A DNA stretch of 64,000 nucleotides from Janthinobacterium sp. BJB426 (lineage in GTDB: Bacteria > Pseudomonadota > Gammaproteobacteria > Burkholderiales > Burkholderiaceae_D), in assembly GCF_002735705.1 (NCBI RefSeq), contig NZ_PDZL01000003.1, positions 1-64,000 of the forward strand, read 5' to 3'. This document shows, in pieces, positions 17,973 through 27,491 of the stretch (position 1 is its first letter; every line of letters begins with the position of its first letter). The position numbers and the translations under genes were made by a program. The notes under the pieces were generated by a model. It was given only the letters and a program-made list of their open reading frames with translations. It made no database searches and was not told the origin of the DNA.

Positions 17973-20900
17973 CTAATAGACGTCGAGCCGGCGCGCCTTC
18001 AGTGCGCCGGCCAGCTCTTCCAGGCCAAACGGCTTGCGCAGGAAGCGCGCGCTGGCGTCCTGCATCAGGCTGGCGCCCCAGTCGTGCCCGGAAGCAAACA
18101 CCACGTCCAGCTGCGGCCAGTGCGCGCGCGCATGGCGCGCCAGTTCCAGGCCGGACATGGTGGGCAGGCTGATGTCCGTCACCAGCACGTCCAGGCCAGG
18201 CAAGGCCAGCAAGGGCAAGGCTTCTTCGGCGCTGGCCACGCCGTGCACGGTGTGGCCCAGCATATTGAGCATTTCCGTCGTCATTTCGCGCGCATCGTCA
18301 TTGTCTTCCACCAGCAGGATGCGCCGCCCGGACGGGTCCGGCGCACCCACCAGGCGGCGGTCGGCCAGCACATGGCGGATGCGCCGCGCCAGGTCTTCGC
18401 GCTGGTACGGTTTGCTCAACAATTCGACGCCCGGATCGAGCCGCCCGCCCTGCATGATGGCGTTGTGCGTATAGCCCGAGGTAAACAACACGGCCAGTTC
18501 CGGCAGCAGCAGCTTGGCCTGTTGCGCCAGTTCCTTGCTGCTGACGGGCCCAGGCATGACCACGTCCGTAAACAGCAGGTCGATGGGCACGCCCGTGCCC
18601 AGCAAAGCCAGGGCCGAGGCGCCATCGTCCGCGTGCAGCACGTCGTAGCCGAGGCCGCGCAGCATGTCGACCACCGTATGTTGAACTGGAGCATCGTCTT
18701 CCACCACGAGGATGGTCTCGCTGCCGCCCAGCACGGGGCCCGTCAGGCCCGGTGGCGGCTCGGCCAGCTTTTCCAGCGAACGGGGCAAGTAAATCTTGAA
18801 CGTCGTGCCGGCGCCCGGCGCGCTGTGCACCTTGATGTGGCCCGCGCTCTGACGGATGAAGCCGTAAGCCATGGACAGGCCCAGGCCCGTGCCCTCGCCT
18901 TCGCGCTTGGTCGTGAAGAAAGGCTCGAAAATCTGGTCGATCACGTCGCGCGCCATGCCATGGCCCGTGTCGGTGATGGTCAGCAGCACGTATTGCCCTT
19001 CCAGCACGTCCGCATGCCGGCTGGCGTAGGCCGCATCGAGCGTGACGTTGCTCAAGGTAAAAGTGAGACGCCCGCCCTTCTCCATCGCGTCGCGCGCGTT
19101 GATGGCCATGTTCAGCAGCACGTTTTCCATCTGATTCGGGTCGACCAGGGTATGCCACAAGCCTTCGCTGATGAAGGTTTCCTCGGCAATCGCTTCGCCC
19201 AGGGCGCGGCGGATCAGCTCATGCATGCGGCGCAGCAAGCGCCCCAGGTCCGTCACCAGCGGCCGCAAAGGTTGACGCCGCGCAAAGGCCAGCAGTTGCG
19301 ACGACAGCTTGGCGCCCCGTTCGACGGCCGAGGCGGCCGAAGCGAGGCGCCTGGCCGCCTGCGGATTGTCGGCCACGGTCAGCTTCAGCAACTGCAAATT
19401 GCCCGAGATAATTTGCAGCACGTTATTGAAATCGTGGGCCACGCCACCCGTCAGCTTGCCGATCGATTCCAGCTTTTGTGCCTGCAATAAAGCTTGCTCG
19501 CTGCGCACCAGCGCCAATCGCGCCTCCTTCTCGTCCGTGACGTCGCGGCCGATGGCGTGGATCAGCTTTTGCGCCGGCACGGCCGTCCAGGAAATCCAGC
19601 GGTAGCCGCCATCGCGGCGCCGGTAGCGGTTTTCCATGCGCAAGGTGGGCGCGCCATGGGCCAGGCGCGACAAATCCTTCAAGGCCGCCATGCGGTCGTC
19701 GGGATGCACGAGGCTGATGAAATCCATGCCCAGCGACTCGATTTCCGGCCGCTCGAGGATCTTGCTCCAGGCGGGATTGACGGCGATGATCATGCCGGCC
19801 AGGTCGGCCACCAGCATGATGTCGGTCGACAGCCGCCACATGCGGTCGCGGTCGGCCGTGCGGTTGGCCATTTCCACTTCCAGCGAGGAATTCAGGTAGG
19901 CCATCTTTTCCAGCACGTTCTTTTGTTCCTGCACGTCCGTATTCGTGCCCACCCAGCGCAGCACCGTGCCCGCTTCGTCGAACAGGGGCAAGGCGCGCGC
20001 CAGGAACCAGCGGTAGGCGCCGTCGCTGGCGCGGCGCATGCGGAACTCGTGTTCATAGGCGCTGGCGGTGGCGACGGCCCGGTCCCAGCTTTTTTGCGTG
20101 GCCTGCACGTCGTCCGGATGCACGCAGTGGCGAAAACCGCTGGTGACCAGCGACTTCAGCGATTGCCCCGTGTACTCGCACACCTGCTCGTTGACCCAGT
20201 AGGTGGCGCCGCTGCCATGCGCGAGCCAGGCCTGGTTCGGCATGGTGGAAGCGAGCGAACGGAACTGCGCTTCGCTGTCGAGCAAGGCATTGCGCGCCTG
20301 CCAGTGTTCGTCGATATCCTCGCACGAGCCATACCATTTCGCCGGCTGGCCGCGCCCGTCTTGCCGGCAGTAGGCGCGCGAATGCATCCAGCGGTACTGG
20401 CCGTCTTGCCGGCGCACGCGCATTTCCTGGTCGAAAGGCTGACCGCTGCCCACCGCTTCGCTCCAGGCCGCCAAGGAATGGGGCACATCTTCCGGGTGGA
20501 TGGCGTCCAGCCAGCTGGTGCCCAGGCCGCTGCCGCCCGTCCATTCGCGCCAGCGCTGCGCCACATAGTCGAGCTTGCCGTCGACGTCGGCCGTCCACAG
20601 CACTTGCGTGTTGAGTTCTATGGCGTAATGAAAGTGTTCGCGGCTGTCGTGCAGCGCCTGTTCCAGCTGGCCCCGCTCGATGACATGCGCGGCCACGCGC
20701 GCGGCCAGCGCCAGCAATTCGGTTTCGGGTTGCGTCGGATGGCATGGCGCGGGGAAAAACAGGCCCAGCACGCCCAGGATATGCCCCTTGGCGCCAAACA
20801 CGGGAGCAACCCAGCAGGCGCGGTAGCCGTGCAGCATGGCTTCCTTGCGTCCCGCGCTCCAGTTCACGTCACGCGTGATGTCGCCGCAATACACGGGCGC

Positions 20901-21173
20901 GCCGGAAAAGGCGGCCGTGCCGAACGGGGATGGCTGCTCGCCGCCGTGGCGCAGGGCCAGGCACAGGTCTTGTGGCAGGCTGGGCGCGGACAAGCCGCAA
21001 AAGCGGTCGGCTTCGTCGATGAGCACGAGGCAGGCATGCGCGCCGCCCTCGGCCAGGTCTTGCAGCGCCAGCAACAAATGCTCCAATGCATGAGCCAGGT
21101 CGGCGCCTGCCGCGATGCTGCCCAGCGCACTATGCTCGGCGTCCAGCAAGGAAAGAATGTTGTTTGCGTGCAC
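17973..21173 (-). CDS. Hybrid histidine kinase GAF-PAS-PAS-PAS-HisKA-HATPase-REC-REC
   Basis: A 1066-residue soluble hybrid kinase, paralogous to the convergent neighbour. Domains: GAF about 15-170 ([18 protein letters not shown]); three PAS/PAC units about 175-300, 300-420 and 450-560, the last with [17 protein letters not shown]; HisKA with His580 in [12 protein letters not shown]; HATPase; two receivers with Asp870 and Asp1000. From the HisKA box to the first receiver the protein matches the plus-strand paralogue through long runs of identical residues, and the DNA also matches with mostly synonymous differences. The N-terminal sensory part differs, with one extra PAS unit, so the two probably read different signals but may feed a common output. 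Confidence 0.9.
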   Translation of the reverse strand: MHANNILSLLDAEHSALGSIAAGADLAHALEHLLLALQDLAEGGAHACLVLIDEADRFCGLSAPSLPQDLCLALRHGGEQPSPFGTAAFSGAPVYCGDITRDVNWSAGRKEAMLHGYRACWVAPVFGAKGHILGVLGLFFPAPCHPTQPETELLALAARVAAHVIERGQLEQALHDSREHFHYAIELNTQVLWTADVDGKLDYVAQRWREWTGGSGLGTSWLDAIHPEDVPHSLAAWSEAVGSGQPFDQEMRVRRQDGQYRWMHSRAYCRQDGRGQPAKWYGSCEDIDEHWQARNALLDSEAQFRSLASTMPNQAWLAHGSGATYWVNEQVCEYTGQSLKSLVTSGFRHCVHPDDVQATQKSWDRAVATASAYEHEFRMRRASDGAYRWFLARALPLFDEAGTVLRWVGTNTDVQEQKNVLEKMAYLNSSLEVEMANRTADRDRMWRLSTDIMLVADLAGMIIAVNPAWSKILERPEIESLGMDFISLVHPDDRMAALKDLSRLAHGAPTLRMENRYRRRDGGYRWISWTAVPAQKLIHAIGRDVTDEKEARLALVRSEQALLQAQKLESIGKLTGGVAHDFNNVLQIISGNLQLLKLTVADNPQAARRLASAASAVERGAKLSSQLLAFARRQPLRPLVTDLGRLLRRMHELIRRALGEAIAEETFISEGLWHTLVDPNQMENVLLNMAINARDAMEKGGRLTFTLSNVTLDAAYASRHADVLEGQYVLLTITDTGHGMARDVIDQIFEPFFTTKREGEGTGLGLSMAYGFIRQSAGHIKVHSAPGAGTTFKIYLPRSLEKLAEPPPGLTGPVLGGSETILVVEDDAPVQHTVVDMLRGLGYDVLHADDGASALALLGTGVPIDLLFTDVVMPGPVSSKELAQQAKLLLPELAVLFTSGYTHNAIMQGGRLDPGVELLSKPYQREDLARRIRHVLADRRLVGAPDPSGRRILLVEDNDDAREMTTEMLNMLGHTVHGVASAEEALPLLALPGLDVLVTDISLPTMSGLELARHARAHWPQLDVVFASGHDWGASLMQDASARFLRKPFGLEELAGALKARRLDVY

Positions 21174-21313
21174 CGTGTCGATAAGGGGAAAACTGATGCC
21201 CGAAATATACCATGGGGCACCCCTCTTGCAGGAGGAAAACAGCGCAGTGCTTGATCTCTGCGCCCACGCGGTCCTATGCTAAAGTGTTGCTCTCTTCTCA
21301 AGCGAATTCCAGC

Positions 21314-22216
21314 ATGCCTACTTCCCTGCCATCCTCCCTGATCGCCACCGCCCTGCTCGCCTCGGTCCACGGCGCCGTCGCCGCCCCCATGAGCCTGGAC
21401 GATTACCTGGCCCTGAACGGCCCCCCGCCTACGGCGCAGATCGCGTATGGCCCCGCGCCGTCGCAATACGCGCAGCTGTTCCGACCCGAAGGCAGCGGAC
21501 CGTTCCCCGTCGTCGTGCTCGTGCATGGCGGCTGCTGGACGGTAGCCTTCGGCGGCATCAAGCAGATGCGCAACGTGGCCGGCGCCCTCGTGGCGCAAGG
21601 CATCGCCGTGTGGAATGTGGAATACCGGCGCGTGGACGAGCCGGGTGGCGGCTATCCGGGCACCTACGAAGACATGCACGCGGCACTGGACAGCCTGCAG
21701 CAGCACGCCCCCGAATACCAGCTGGACGTGAACCGCCTCCTCGCCATGGGCCACTCGGCAGGCGGCCAGCTGGTGCAATGGATCGCCGGCCGGGAAAGGC
21801 TGCCAAAGACCACCCCCCTGTACCGCGACAAGTTCCTGCCAGTAAAAAACATTGTCAGCCTGGGCGGCCTGGCCGACCTGCGCCATGAGAAAGACTTGAT
21901 CAAGACCAGCTGCGAGCGCGACATCGCCCAACTGGCAGGCAGCGCCAGCACTGACCGCCCCGACATCTACAGCGACACCAACGCCGCCGACCTGATCCCC
22001 AACGGCAGCCGCACCGTCCTTGTCACGGGAGAACTGGACACCATCTCCCCACCCCGCGTCGCGCACGACTACGCGGCCAAGGCCAAGCTGGCCGGCGACC
22101 ATGCGGAAGTGCTGATTTTGCCAGGAGCCAGCCATTACGACGAGATTGCGGCGACGTCGAATGCGTGGGGGATGATTTTGCCTGTGGTGCGGGGGATGTT
22201 GGGGATGCTGCCTTGA
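21314..22216 (+). CDS. Secreted alpha/beta-hydrolase (BD-FAE / kynurenine formamidase-like esterase)
   Basis: A 300-residue alpha/beta-hydrolase. A signal peptide runs to about AVA-A (residue 24). Catalytic features: oxyanion-hole motif HGGCW at 71-75, nucleophile Ser148 in GHSAGG, a probable Asp in TGELDTISPP and His in GASHYDE. The HGG motif and size fit esterases of the hormone-sensitive lipase / kynurenine formamidase group; substrate unknown. Start ATG 21314 gives a clean signal peptide although the ribosome binding site is weak; a longer frame upstream is not supported. It is divergent from the hybrid kinase gene and apparently monocistronic. Confidence 0.82.
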   Translation: MPTSLPSSLIATALLASVHGAVAAPMSLDDYLALNGPPPTAQIAYGPAPSQYAQLFRPEGSGPFPVVVLVHGGCWTVAFGGIKQMRNVAGALVAQGIAVWNVEYRRVDEPGGGYPGTYEDMHAALDSLQQHAPEYQLDVNRLLAMGHSAGGQLVQWIAGRERLPKTTPLYRDKFLPVKNIVSLGGLADLRHEKDLIKTSCERDIAQLAGSASTDRPDIYSDTNAADLIPNGSRTVLVTGELDTISPPRVAHDYAAKAKLAGDHAEVLILPGASHYDEIAATSNAWGMILPVVRGMLGMLP

Positions 22217-22482
22217 AGCATCATTCCGGTTTGGGGCCATGCATGATTCAAGTAGAAGTTCTCGACGAAAACGTGTCATGGCCATTCACGATTCCTCCCG
22301 GCCGCAGCAATCACGATGGAACTCCACCGCGCTTGGCCGAACTCAGCGCAAATGCCAAGTCCTGGCATTTAACCGGGTGGCGCGATGGCAGTTCGAATTC
22401 CATCATGTGTTTCGAATTTGTCGCGTTCACAAAGAGCTAAGAGCTGCGCAGATAAATACTTAGTTTTGAGCGGCAACTGATT
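22217..22482. other. Intergenic stretch without a supported gene
   Basis: 266 bases between the esterase stop and the convergent lysR stop. Two short overlapping frames are open here (for example from ATG 22242), but they lack ribosome binding sites and show no recognisable motif. No hairpin with a T-run was seen. Confidence 0.5.
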
Positions 22483-23385
22483 TCACTTCAGTTCGGTGTT
22501 GCTGAACAGCTCAGTCGTCCAGTCAGCGAACGCTCGCATCGCCGGCGATAGGAAGCGGTGATGGGGGTAGAGCAATGATACCGGCACCGGCGTCGGCCGG
22601 CTGTGGGCTAGCACCTCGACCAATTTTCCGGCCTGCAAATGGTCCGCTACCAGAATCTCAGCTAGCTGCGTCAAACCGTGGCCATCAAGGCACAGCTTGA
22701 TGTACAGCCCAGTCTCATTGACCGCGACCGTTCCCGGCACCGGGACGACAATGCTGATGTCTTCGTCGACGAAATGCAGATCGCTCCCTCGCCGCGTCGT
22801 GCTGGAAAAATAGTGGACCGCCCGGTGTCCTGGCAAATCCGCCAGGACACCGGGAACACCGTGTTCGGCCAGGTAGGAAGGCGCCGCGCAGGTGATCCAG
22901 CTCAGCTCGCCTAGGCGTCGCGCGACTAGCGCCGAGTCATCAAGGCTGCCGGTGCGGATGACGCAATCGACGCCTTCCTGTATCAAGTCTACCTGGCGAT
23001 CATTCACGCCGATCATCAGGTAGATGTCCGGGTACCGCTGCTGGAATTGCCACAACCGCGGCAGTATCACGGCATGGGCAATGCCGCCAGGCATATCCAC
23101 ACGCAGGCGTCCTTGCGGGCGCTCGCTTGAGCCTTGCAGGCTCGATTCGGTGTCGGCTATCAGGTCGAGTATTTCGCGGCAACGGTGGAAGTAGCGTTCG
23201 CCTTCCGGTGTCACGCTGAGGTTTCTAGTGGAACGGTTCAGCAGGCGCGTCTGCAAGTGTTTTTCCAGCCGCTTGATGATGCCGGTGACCGACGATGCGG
23301 GCAAGCCCAAGGTCTCTGCTGCGCGTACAAAACTCTTGCTCTCGACCACGCGAAGGAATACCTGCATTGCTTGTACGCGATCCAT
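22483..23385 (-). CDS. LysR-type transcriptional regulator
   Basis: A 300-residue LysR regulator. The N-terminal winged helix-turn-helix is typical (FLRVVESKSFVRAAETLGLPASSVTGIIKRLE, near 8-40, described here in part: AAETLGLPASSVTG). The rest is the periplasmic-binding-protein-like effector domain (GRLRVDMPGG, DCVIRTGSL, LVEVLA). This belongs to the large CrgA/DmlR-like group. Start ATG 23385 gives the canonical MDRVQAMQVFLRV; the long upstream extension is non-homologous. It is divergent from an NmrA-type reductase gene 144 bases away, the standard arrangement for a LysR regulator and its target; the inducer is unknown. Confidence 0.88.
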   Translation of the reverse strand: MDRVQAMQVFLRVVESKSFVRAAETLGLPASSVTGIIKRLEKHLQTRLLNRSTRNLSVTPEGERYFHRCREILDLIADTESSLQGSSERPQGRLRVDMPGGIAHAVILPRLWQFQQRYPDIYLMIGVNDRQVDLIQEGVDCVIRTGSLDDSALVARRLGELSWITCAAPSYLAEHGVPGVLADLPGHRAVHYFSSTTRRGSDLHFVDEDISIVVPVPGTVAVNETGLYIKLCLDGHGLTQLAEILVADHLQAGKLVEVLAHSRPTPVPVSLLYPHHRFLSPAMRAFADWTTELFSNTELK

Positions 23386-23488
23386 GTCTTGTCCGTGTGG
23401 CGCTAAAGGAAACGGCACTATACCCCAATATTGTTCGGATTTTCTGCATGCTGAAAACCTCCTGGGCTGCTTTTTCTGCGTTGCTGCA

Positions 23489-23504
23489 CCTGCTACAGTG
23501 CAGG
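23489..23504. promoter_or_regulatory. Inverted repeat between lysR and the reductase gene
   Basis: CCTGC-TACAGT-GCAGG lies 26 bases before the reductase start, in the position expected for an operator or promoter of the divergent pair. It is short, and chance occurrence cannot be excluded. Confidence 0.25.
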
Positions 23505-23529
23505 CATCATACTTACAGGAGAAACAACA

Positions 23530-24528
23530 ATGTCCGATCAGGACCGCCAACTGCTGGTGCCGCCAAGCTATCCGATGAGCCAAACGGATCCTAACGCCAC
23601 GTCTCAAAACATTCTCGTGCTCGGTGCCGGGGAGCTCGGCCTTCCGGTGCTACGCAATCTTGCGCGCCGCGCGAAGGACGTGGAAGGTGCAAAGATCAGC
23701 GTGCTGCTGCGCGCAAGTGCCGTTGAGTCCAGTGCATCAGGCAGGCGACATGATATCGCGGAGATCCAAGGTCTTGGGATCGAGATCGTCATAGGCGACC
23801 TTGTGAAGAGCACCATTGATGAGCTCGCCGGAGTATTTGCGCAATATGACACAGTAATCGGTTGCGCAGGCTATGCCGTGGGAATCGACACGCCAATGAA
23901 GCTGGCGCGGGCAGCCTTGCAGGCGCGGATACCGAGATACTTCCCATGGCAGTTCGGGGTCGATTTTGACGTGATCGGTCGTGGCAGTCCACAGGACATC
24001 TTCGACGCACAGTTGGACGTGCGCGAGTTACTGCGCAGTCAGCACCAGACTGAGTGGGTCATCATCTCGACCGGGATGTTCATGAGCTACCTGTTTGAGC
24101 CGGAATTCGGTGTTGTTGACCTGCACGACGACGCAGTCCACGCCCTGGGCAGTCTTGACACCGCTGTGACGTTGACGACTCCGCACGATATTGGAGCGCT
24201 GACTGCCGAGATCGTGTTCTCCAAACCCCGTATCCGGAACGAGATCGTATATCTGGCTGGCGACACCGTGACTTACGGGGAGGTCGCCGACAAGCTTCAA
24301 GCGGCCCTTGGCCGCCCCTTCAGGCGTTCGGAGTGGAGCGTGCAGTATTTGTTGGACGAGCTGGCGCGCGACCCGCAAAACATGATGCGTAAGTATCGTG
24401 CGGCCTTTGCTCAGGGGCGGGGTGTCGCATGGGACAAGCAAGGCACGTTCAATCAACTCCGCACCCTTCCTGTTACCGACGTGGCATCATGGATCAATGC
24501 AAACCTTATTTCTGGCCGCAGCGAGTAA
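23530..24528 (+). CDS. NmrA-like / isoflavone reductase-type oxidoreductase
   Basis: A 332-residue Rossmann-fold protein. The NAD(P)-binding glycine motif is NILVLGAGELGLPVLRNL near 27-44, followed by a basic residue region (VLLRAS) and IVIGDLVKSTIDELAGVF, typical of the NmrA/isoflavone-reductase (aromatic alcohol reductase) family of atypical short-chain dehydrogenases. RYFPWQFGVDFD corresponds to the substrate-side motif. AGGAGA sits 8-10 bases before ATG 23530; an internal Met16 is a possible alternative start. It could be an NADPH-dependent reductase or an NADP sensor. The divergent LysR gene probably controls it. Confidence 0.8.
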   Translation: MSDQDRQLLVPPSYPMSQTDPNATSQNILVLGAGELGLPVLRNLARRAKDVEGAKISVLLRASAVESSASGRRHDIAEIQGLGIEIVIGDLVKSTIDELAGVFAQYDTVIGCAGYAVGIDTPMKLARAALQARIPRYFPWQFGVDFDVIGRGSPQDIFDAQLDVRELLRSQHQTEWVIISTGMFMSYLFEPEFGVVDLHDDAVHALGSLDTAVTLTTPHDIGALTAEIVFSKPRIRNEIVYLAGDTVTYGEVADKLQAALGRPFRRSEWSVQYLLDELARDPQNMMRKYRAAFAQGRGVAWDKQGTFNQLRTLPVTDVASWINANLISGRSE

Positions 24529-24649
24529 TCGTGAGTCCGGCAGTCTAGGCAAACTGCATCGACGACAGCCCCTCTGAGCTGCTCCGAGCAGATGGTTCGG
24601 TAGAGTAGATGTTGTTTAATTCAGGGCGTGCAGTCGCCCGTTTCTAAAT

Positions 24650-25099
24650 ATGGAATCAATAACAGTGATGGCAATAAAGTGGATGAACCAGGAGGTGCGA
24701 AGCTACAATGGCCTCATGTGCAGCAACGGTGACATCTACGAAGTGCACGAAACCTGGATGGTCGGAGTACATGAAAAACAGGAGCTTGGCGGTTGGCTCA
24801 ATGTCGCGATTCTGGCGCAAGAAGAGCTGTATGGTGGACAGTACATAGTTAAATGCGGAGAGGCTATGGAACACGGCTCAATCGGCGTAGTCGTTTTGGA
24901 ATCGCTGCAAAATCATGAACCTGTTTGGACGTTTGTTTCGGATCAATCCAATCCATTTGATCAAATAACAATCAAGGGCGACTGGGTTGTGGTGCTGTCA
25001 ACGTCAGGCGCCGTGTTACGGTTTGGTGCGCCAATGAGGGAGGCAAGGCTTCTGCTTCCGAGTACGTCGATCAATGATACTAACGACGGGCGCTTGTAA
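24650..25099 (+). CDS. Protein of unknown function
   Basis: A 149-residue acidic protein, not recognised. It is predicted to be mostly beta strands, with no signal peptide or membrane helix. An alternative start is ATG 24668 (MAIKWMNQ); neither start has a convincing ribosome binding site. Base composition is clearly more AT-rich than in the flanking core genes, which suits acquired DNA. Whether it is expressed is uncertain. Together with the next gene, the IS30 element and the sirtuin it forms a small accessory stretch. Confidence 0.5.
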   Translation: MESITVMAIKWMNQEVRSYNGLMCSNGDIYEVHETWMVGVHEKQELGGWLNVAILAQEELYGGQYIVKCGEAMEHGSIGVVVLESLQNHEPVWTFVSDQSNPFDQITIKGDWVVVLSTSGAVLRFGAPMREARLLLPSTSINDTNDGRL

Positions 25100-25225
25100 A
25101 GCGAGACGCTGCTCTTCCGCTATGCTTAGGTGATGCCTTTTAGGCAGCCTCCTCCCATAATCGGACATTGGAAAGCATTCATCGGCTCCCCCCAACCATT
25201 ATTATTAGAGGCGTATTGTTTAGAG

Positions 25226-26083
25226 ATGTGCTTGATAAATCAGAAAATGATATGCCTGGCGTTAAGTGCCATGCTCCTTGGGCCAATAACGGCGAAGGCC
25301 GATATTATTCAACGGCATGTGTTTACGGCTATTTCTAGCGGGCAGGACAGCGAAGGTGCCGAGGTACTCACCGTGGCGGAAACGACTGCATGTGGTGGCA
25401 ATCAGCTGCGCATGAAGGAGGGGATGCTCGAGAACAAAGACGAATATGCGGACCTCAGATCCGGACTCGTCCAACGGATCCACGATAAGACACCAATGGC
25501 CGTGACCTTGTTTGGCTGCCCTGCAGGGAAAACTGGCGAGGAGGCGATACCGTTTGCACGCATGATTGCCGGTTGCGGCCCCAGCTCCTGTTTCGACGAT
25601 AAGGCGCGCCTGTACTTGGACGAAGAACTCATGCCGCAGGTCAAGGAGCGCTCGCCTTATCTGCTGGTGTTGCCCTTGCCGAAAGCAGCGCTTCCCGGTA
25701 CTTGGAAGGTGGAGATCTTCGATACGATAAGACGCGACGTGGTGCGAATCTCCGGACAGACCGATGCGGCTGATTTTGTTTCAGGCAAGATGGTAGGCGA
25801 TTACCGGGATTATGATAGCGATGGCAATATCGGATCACAGGTAAGGCTCGATGCAAATGGGCGCAAACATGGAGTCGCGACTACATATTTTGACGACGGC
25901 AAGCTGGAGTCGTTGGGACAATGGCGCGATGGTCTGCCCGTAGGTGTGCAAAACAGTTACCACCGTAACGGCAAGCTATACATTCGGCTAGTTTACAATG
26001 AGAAAGGCGAGCTGCAGAGTACTGAGCAGTTCAACGAGCAAGGCGTACTGGTGCATTCAGATGGTCAGATGTCGAAAAAATGA
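25226..26083 (+). CDS. Exported protein with MORN-like (YwqK-type) repeats
   Basis: A protein of about 285 residues. The N-terminus MCLINQKMICLALSAMLL...AKA looks like a signal peptide. The middle part contains four or more cysteines (CGGN, FGCP, AGCGPSSC), suggesting disulphides in the periplasm. The C-terminus (about 205-275) has MORN_2-type repeats: GRKHGVATTYFDDGKLES, then GLPVGVQNSYHRNGKL, then a third degenerate copy. Start ATG 25226 is uncertain; ATG 25247 also gives a signal peptide. Function unknown; YwqK-like repeats often occur in immunity or surface proteins. The gene ends 107 bases before the IS30 element. Confidence 0.6.
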   Translation: MCLINQKMICLALSAMLLGPITAKADIIQRHVFTAISSGQDSEGAEVLTVAETTACGGNQLRMKEGMLENKDEYADLRSGLVQRIHDKTPMAVTLFGCPAGKTGEEAIPFARMIAGCGPSSCFDDKARLYLDEELMPQVKERSPYLLVLPLPKAALPGTWKVEIFDTIRRDVVRISGQTDAADFVSGKMVGDYRDYDSDGNIGSQVRLDANGRKHGVATTYFDDGKLESLGQWRDGLPVGVQNSYHRNGKLYIRLVYNEKGELQSTEQFNEQGVLVHSDGQMSKK

Positions 26084-26190
26084 ACTGATGCAGTGTGTCA
26101 GGTGCCAGAAGTATGTAGAGAGATGTAGCAACCATGCAAGGCGCCCTGGAGTGTAGGCTAGTTTTCAAGTTAGTGAGGTTGACTGCAAGC

Positions 26191-26220
26191 GGCTGCGGAT
26201 TCAATCGGTCAACGCAACAC
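26191..26220 (+). repeat. Left terminal inverted repeat of the IS30 element
   Basis: Thirty bases matching the reverse complement of the right end except for three consecutive positions (20-22). The transposase stop codon (TGA read from 26203 to 26201) lies inside this repeat. Confidence 0.9.
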
Positions 26221-27361
26221 ACTGTTCAAATCGTTGAGCCGGTGTTTGGTAGTGTAGCGTCTTCCTGGGGCGCTCGTTGAGTCTTCTGGCTACCGCATCG
26301 AGTTGCTCTTGCGAATACGTGGAAATATCCAATCCCTTGGGGAAATACTGGCGCAACAGGCCATTGGTATTTTCATTCGAACCACGCTGCCAAGGGTTCT
26401 GTGGATCGCAGAAGTAGACCTGGATATCGGTGGCCAACGTAAAGCGTTTATGCCCAGCCAGCTCGCTGCCACGATCCCAGGTCAGTGATTTGTACAGTTC
26501 GTGGGGCAGCCTGCGGGCATTGTCAATCAATGCGTTGACCACCGTTTCGGTATTTTTGGCAACGACTTTTATCAGCATGACATAGCGCGTCTGGCGCTCA
26601 ACCAAGGTCACGATCTGGCTGTTGTGGCTGCCGCAGAGCAGGTCCCCCTCCCAATGCCCGGGCACCGCTCGATCCACTGCCGACGCTGGACGCTCGCTGA
26701 TCGACACGGCGTCGACAATTCTGCCGTGGTTGTCCGTCTTTTGGGTGTGATGACGTGAGCGGCGCATGGCGCGCGTACGGCGCAAGTGCTCCAGCAGCTC
26801 CTTCTTTAAGGCGCCTCGGGCCTGGATATAGAGGCTGCGGTAAATGGTTTCGTGCGACACGTGATACTCCTCATGGCTCGTGAACAGCTGCTTGAGCCAG
26901 CCAGCAATCTGTTCCGGCGACCACTGCAATTGGAGCTTGCTGGCAACCATGTTGGCCAGCATGCGGCTCTCCGTCAACTTACAAGGTTTGGGGCGGCACG
27001 CCTGATCCCAAGCATGCTGATCCGCCTGAATCGCACGATATGCTTCGCGGCCACCATTGCGCCTGAGTTCCCTGCTGATGGTCGATGGTGCTCGGCCAAG
27101 GCGCCTGGCAAGTGCGCGGATGGATACGCCGGTAACGATGGCACGCGATACCTCCTCGCGCTCGGCCAGTGTTAGCGCCAATCTGGAACGGCGTCGTGGC
27201 GCTGGCCGTATGCCACCAGACTCAGCCAGAATCCGCTGTATCGACGAGTGATTCCGATCAAATAGCTGGGCTATCATCTGCAGGGAGTCGCCTTGTTTCC
27301 AGCGCTCCCACATCAAGGCCTTCTGGGTATCGGTGTAATAAATGCGTGGTTTCTGTTTCAT
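26201..27361 (-). CDS. IS30-family transposase
   Basis: A 386-residue DDE transposase, intact. N-terminal helix-turn-helix regions occur in IAQLFDRNHSSIQRIL and IRALARRLGRAPSTISREL, the latter the IS30 signature. The catalytic core has VPGHWEGDLLCG (first Asp), LTWDRGSELAGH (second Asp) and NENTNGLLRQYFPKG (Glu), with the family's typical spacing. The start is ATG 27361, with AGGAG about 8 bases upstream; a GTG three codons earlier is too close to that site. It transcribes away from the sirtuin gene. Confidence 0.95.
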   Translation of the reverse strand: MKQKPRIYYTDTQKALMWERWKQGDSLQMIAQLFDRNHSSIQRILAESGGIRPAPRRRSRLALTLAEREEVSRAIVTGVSIRALARRLGRAPSTISRELRRNGGREAYRAIQADQHAWDQACRPKPCKLTESRMLANMVASKLQLQWSPEQIAGWLKQLFTSHEEYHVSHETIYRSLYIQARGALKKELLEHLRRTRAMRRSRHHTQKTDNHGRIVDAVSISERPASAVDRAVPGHWEGDLLCGSHNSQIVTLVERQTRYVMLIKVVAKNTETVVNALIDNARRLPHELYKSLTWDRGSELAGHKRFTLATDIQVYFCDPQNPWQRGSNENTNGLLRQYFPKGLDISTYSQEQLDAVARRLNERPRKTLHYQTPAQRFEQCVALTD

Positions 27362-27397
27362 CTTCAACACTCCTGTAACCTGGACGTTTAGGTTAGA

Positions 27398-27427
27398 GTG
27401 TTGCGACCACCGATTGAATCCGCAGCC
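27398..27427 (-). repeat. Right terminal inverted repeat of the IS30 element
   Basis: Mirror of the left repeat; the outer end begins GGCTGCGG on the minus strand. It lies 65 bases upstream of the sirtuin start codon. Confidence 0.9.
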
Positions 27428-27491
27428 AAAAGCAGACGGTCGCGCCCTTTACTCCTTTTGACACAGTTATATCCTGCTCAGTGGAATATGA

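Larger units (their letters stand above)
26191..27427 (-). mobile_element. Complete IS30-family insertion sequence
   Basis: A 1237-base element bounded by inverted repeats and carrying one transposase gene that fills nearly its whole length. The outer 19 bases of both ends are identical (GGCTGCGGATTCAATCGGT), and the match resumes with CGCAACAC after three mismatched bases. No clear target-site duplication is visible directly at these borders: left flank AAGC, right flank AAAAGC. An AGC or AAGC duplication would need the right end to lie two or three bases further out. Confidence 0.9.

Noticed and set aside
22242-22440. Possible small gene between the esterase and lysR
   Set aside because: No ribosome binding site, no recognisable motif, and competing overlapping frames of equal length.
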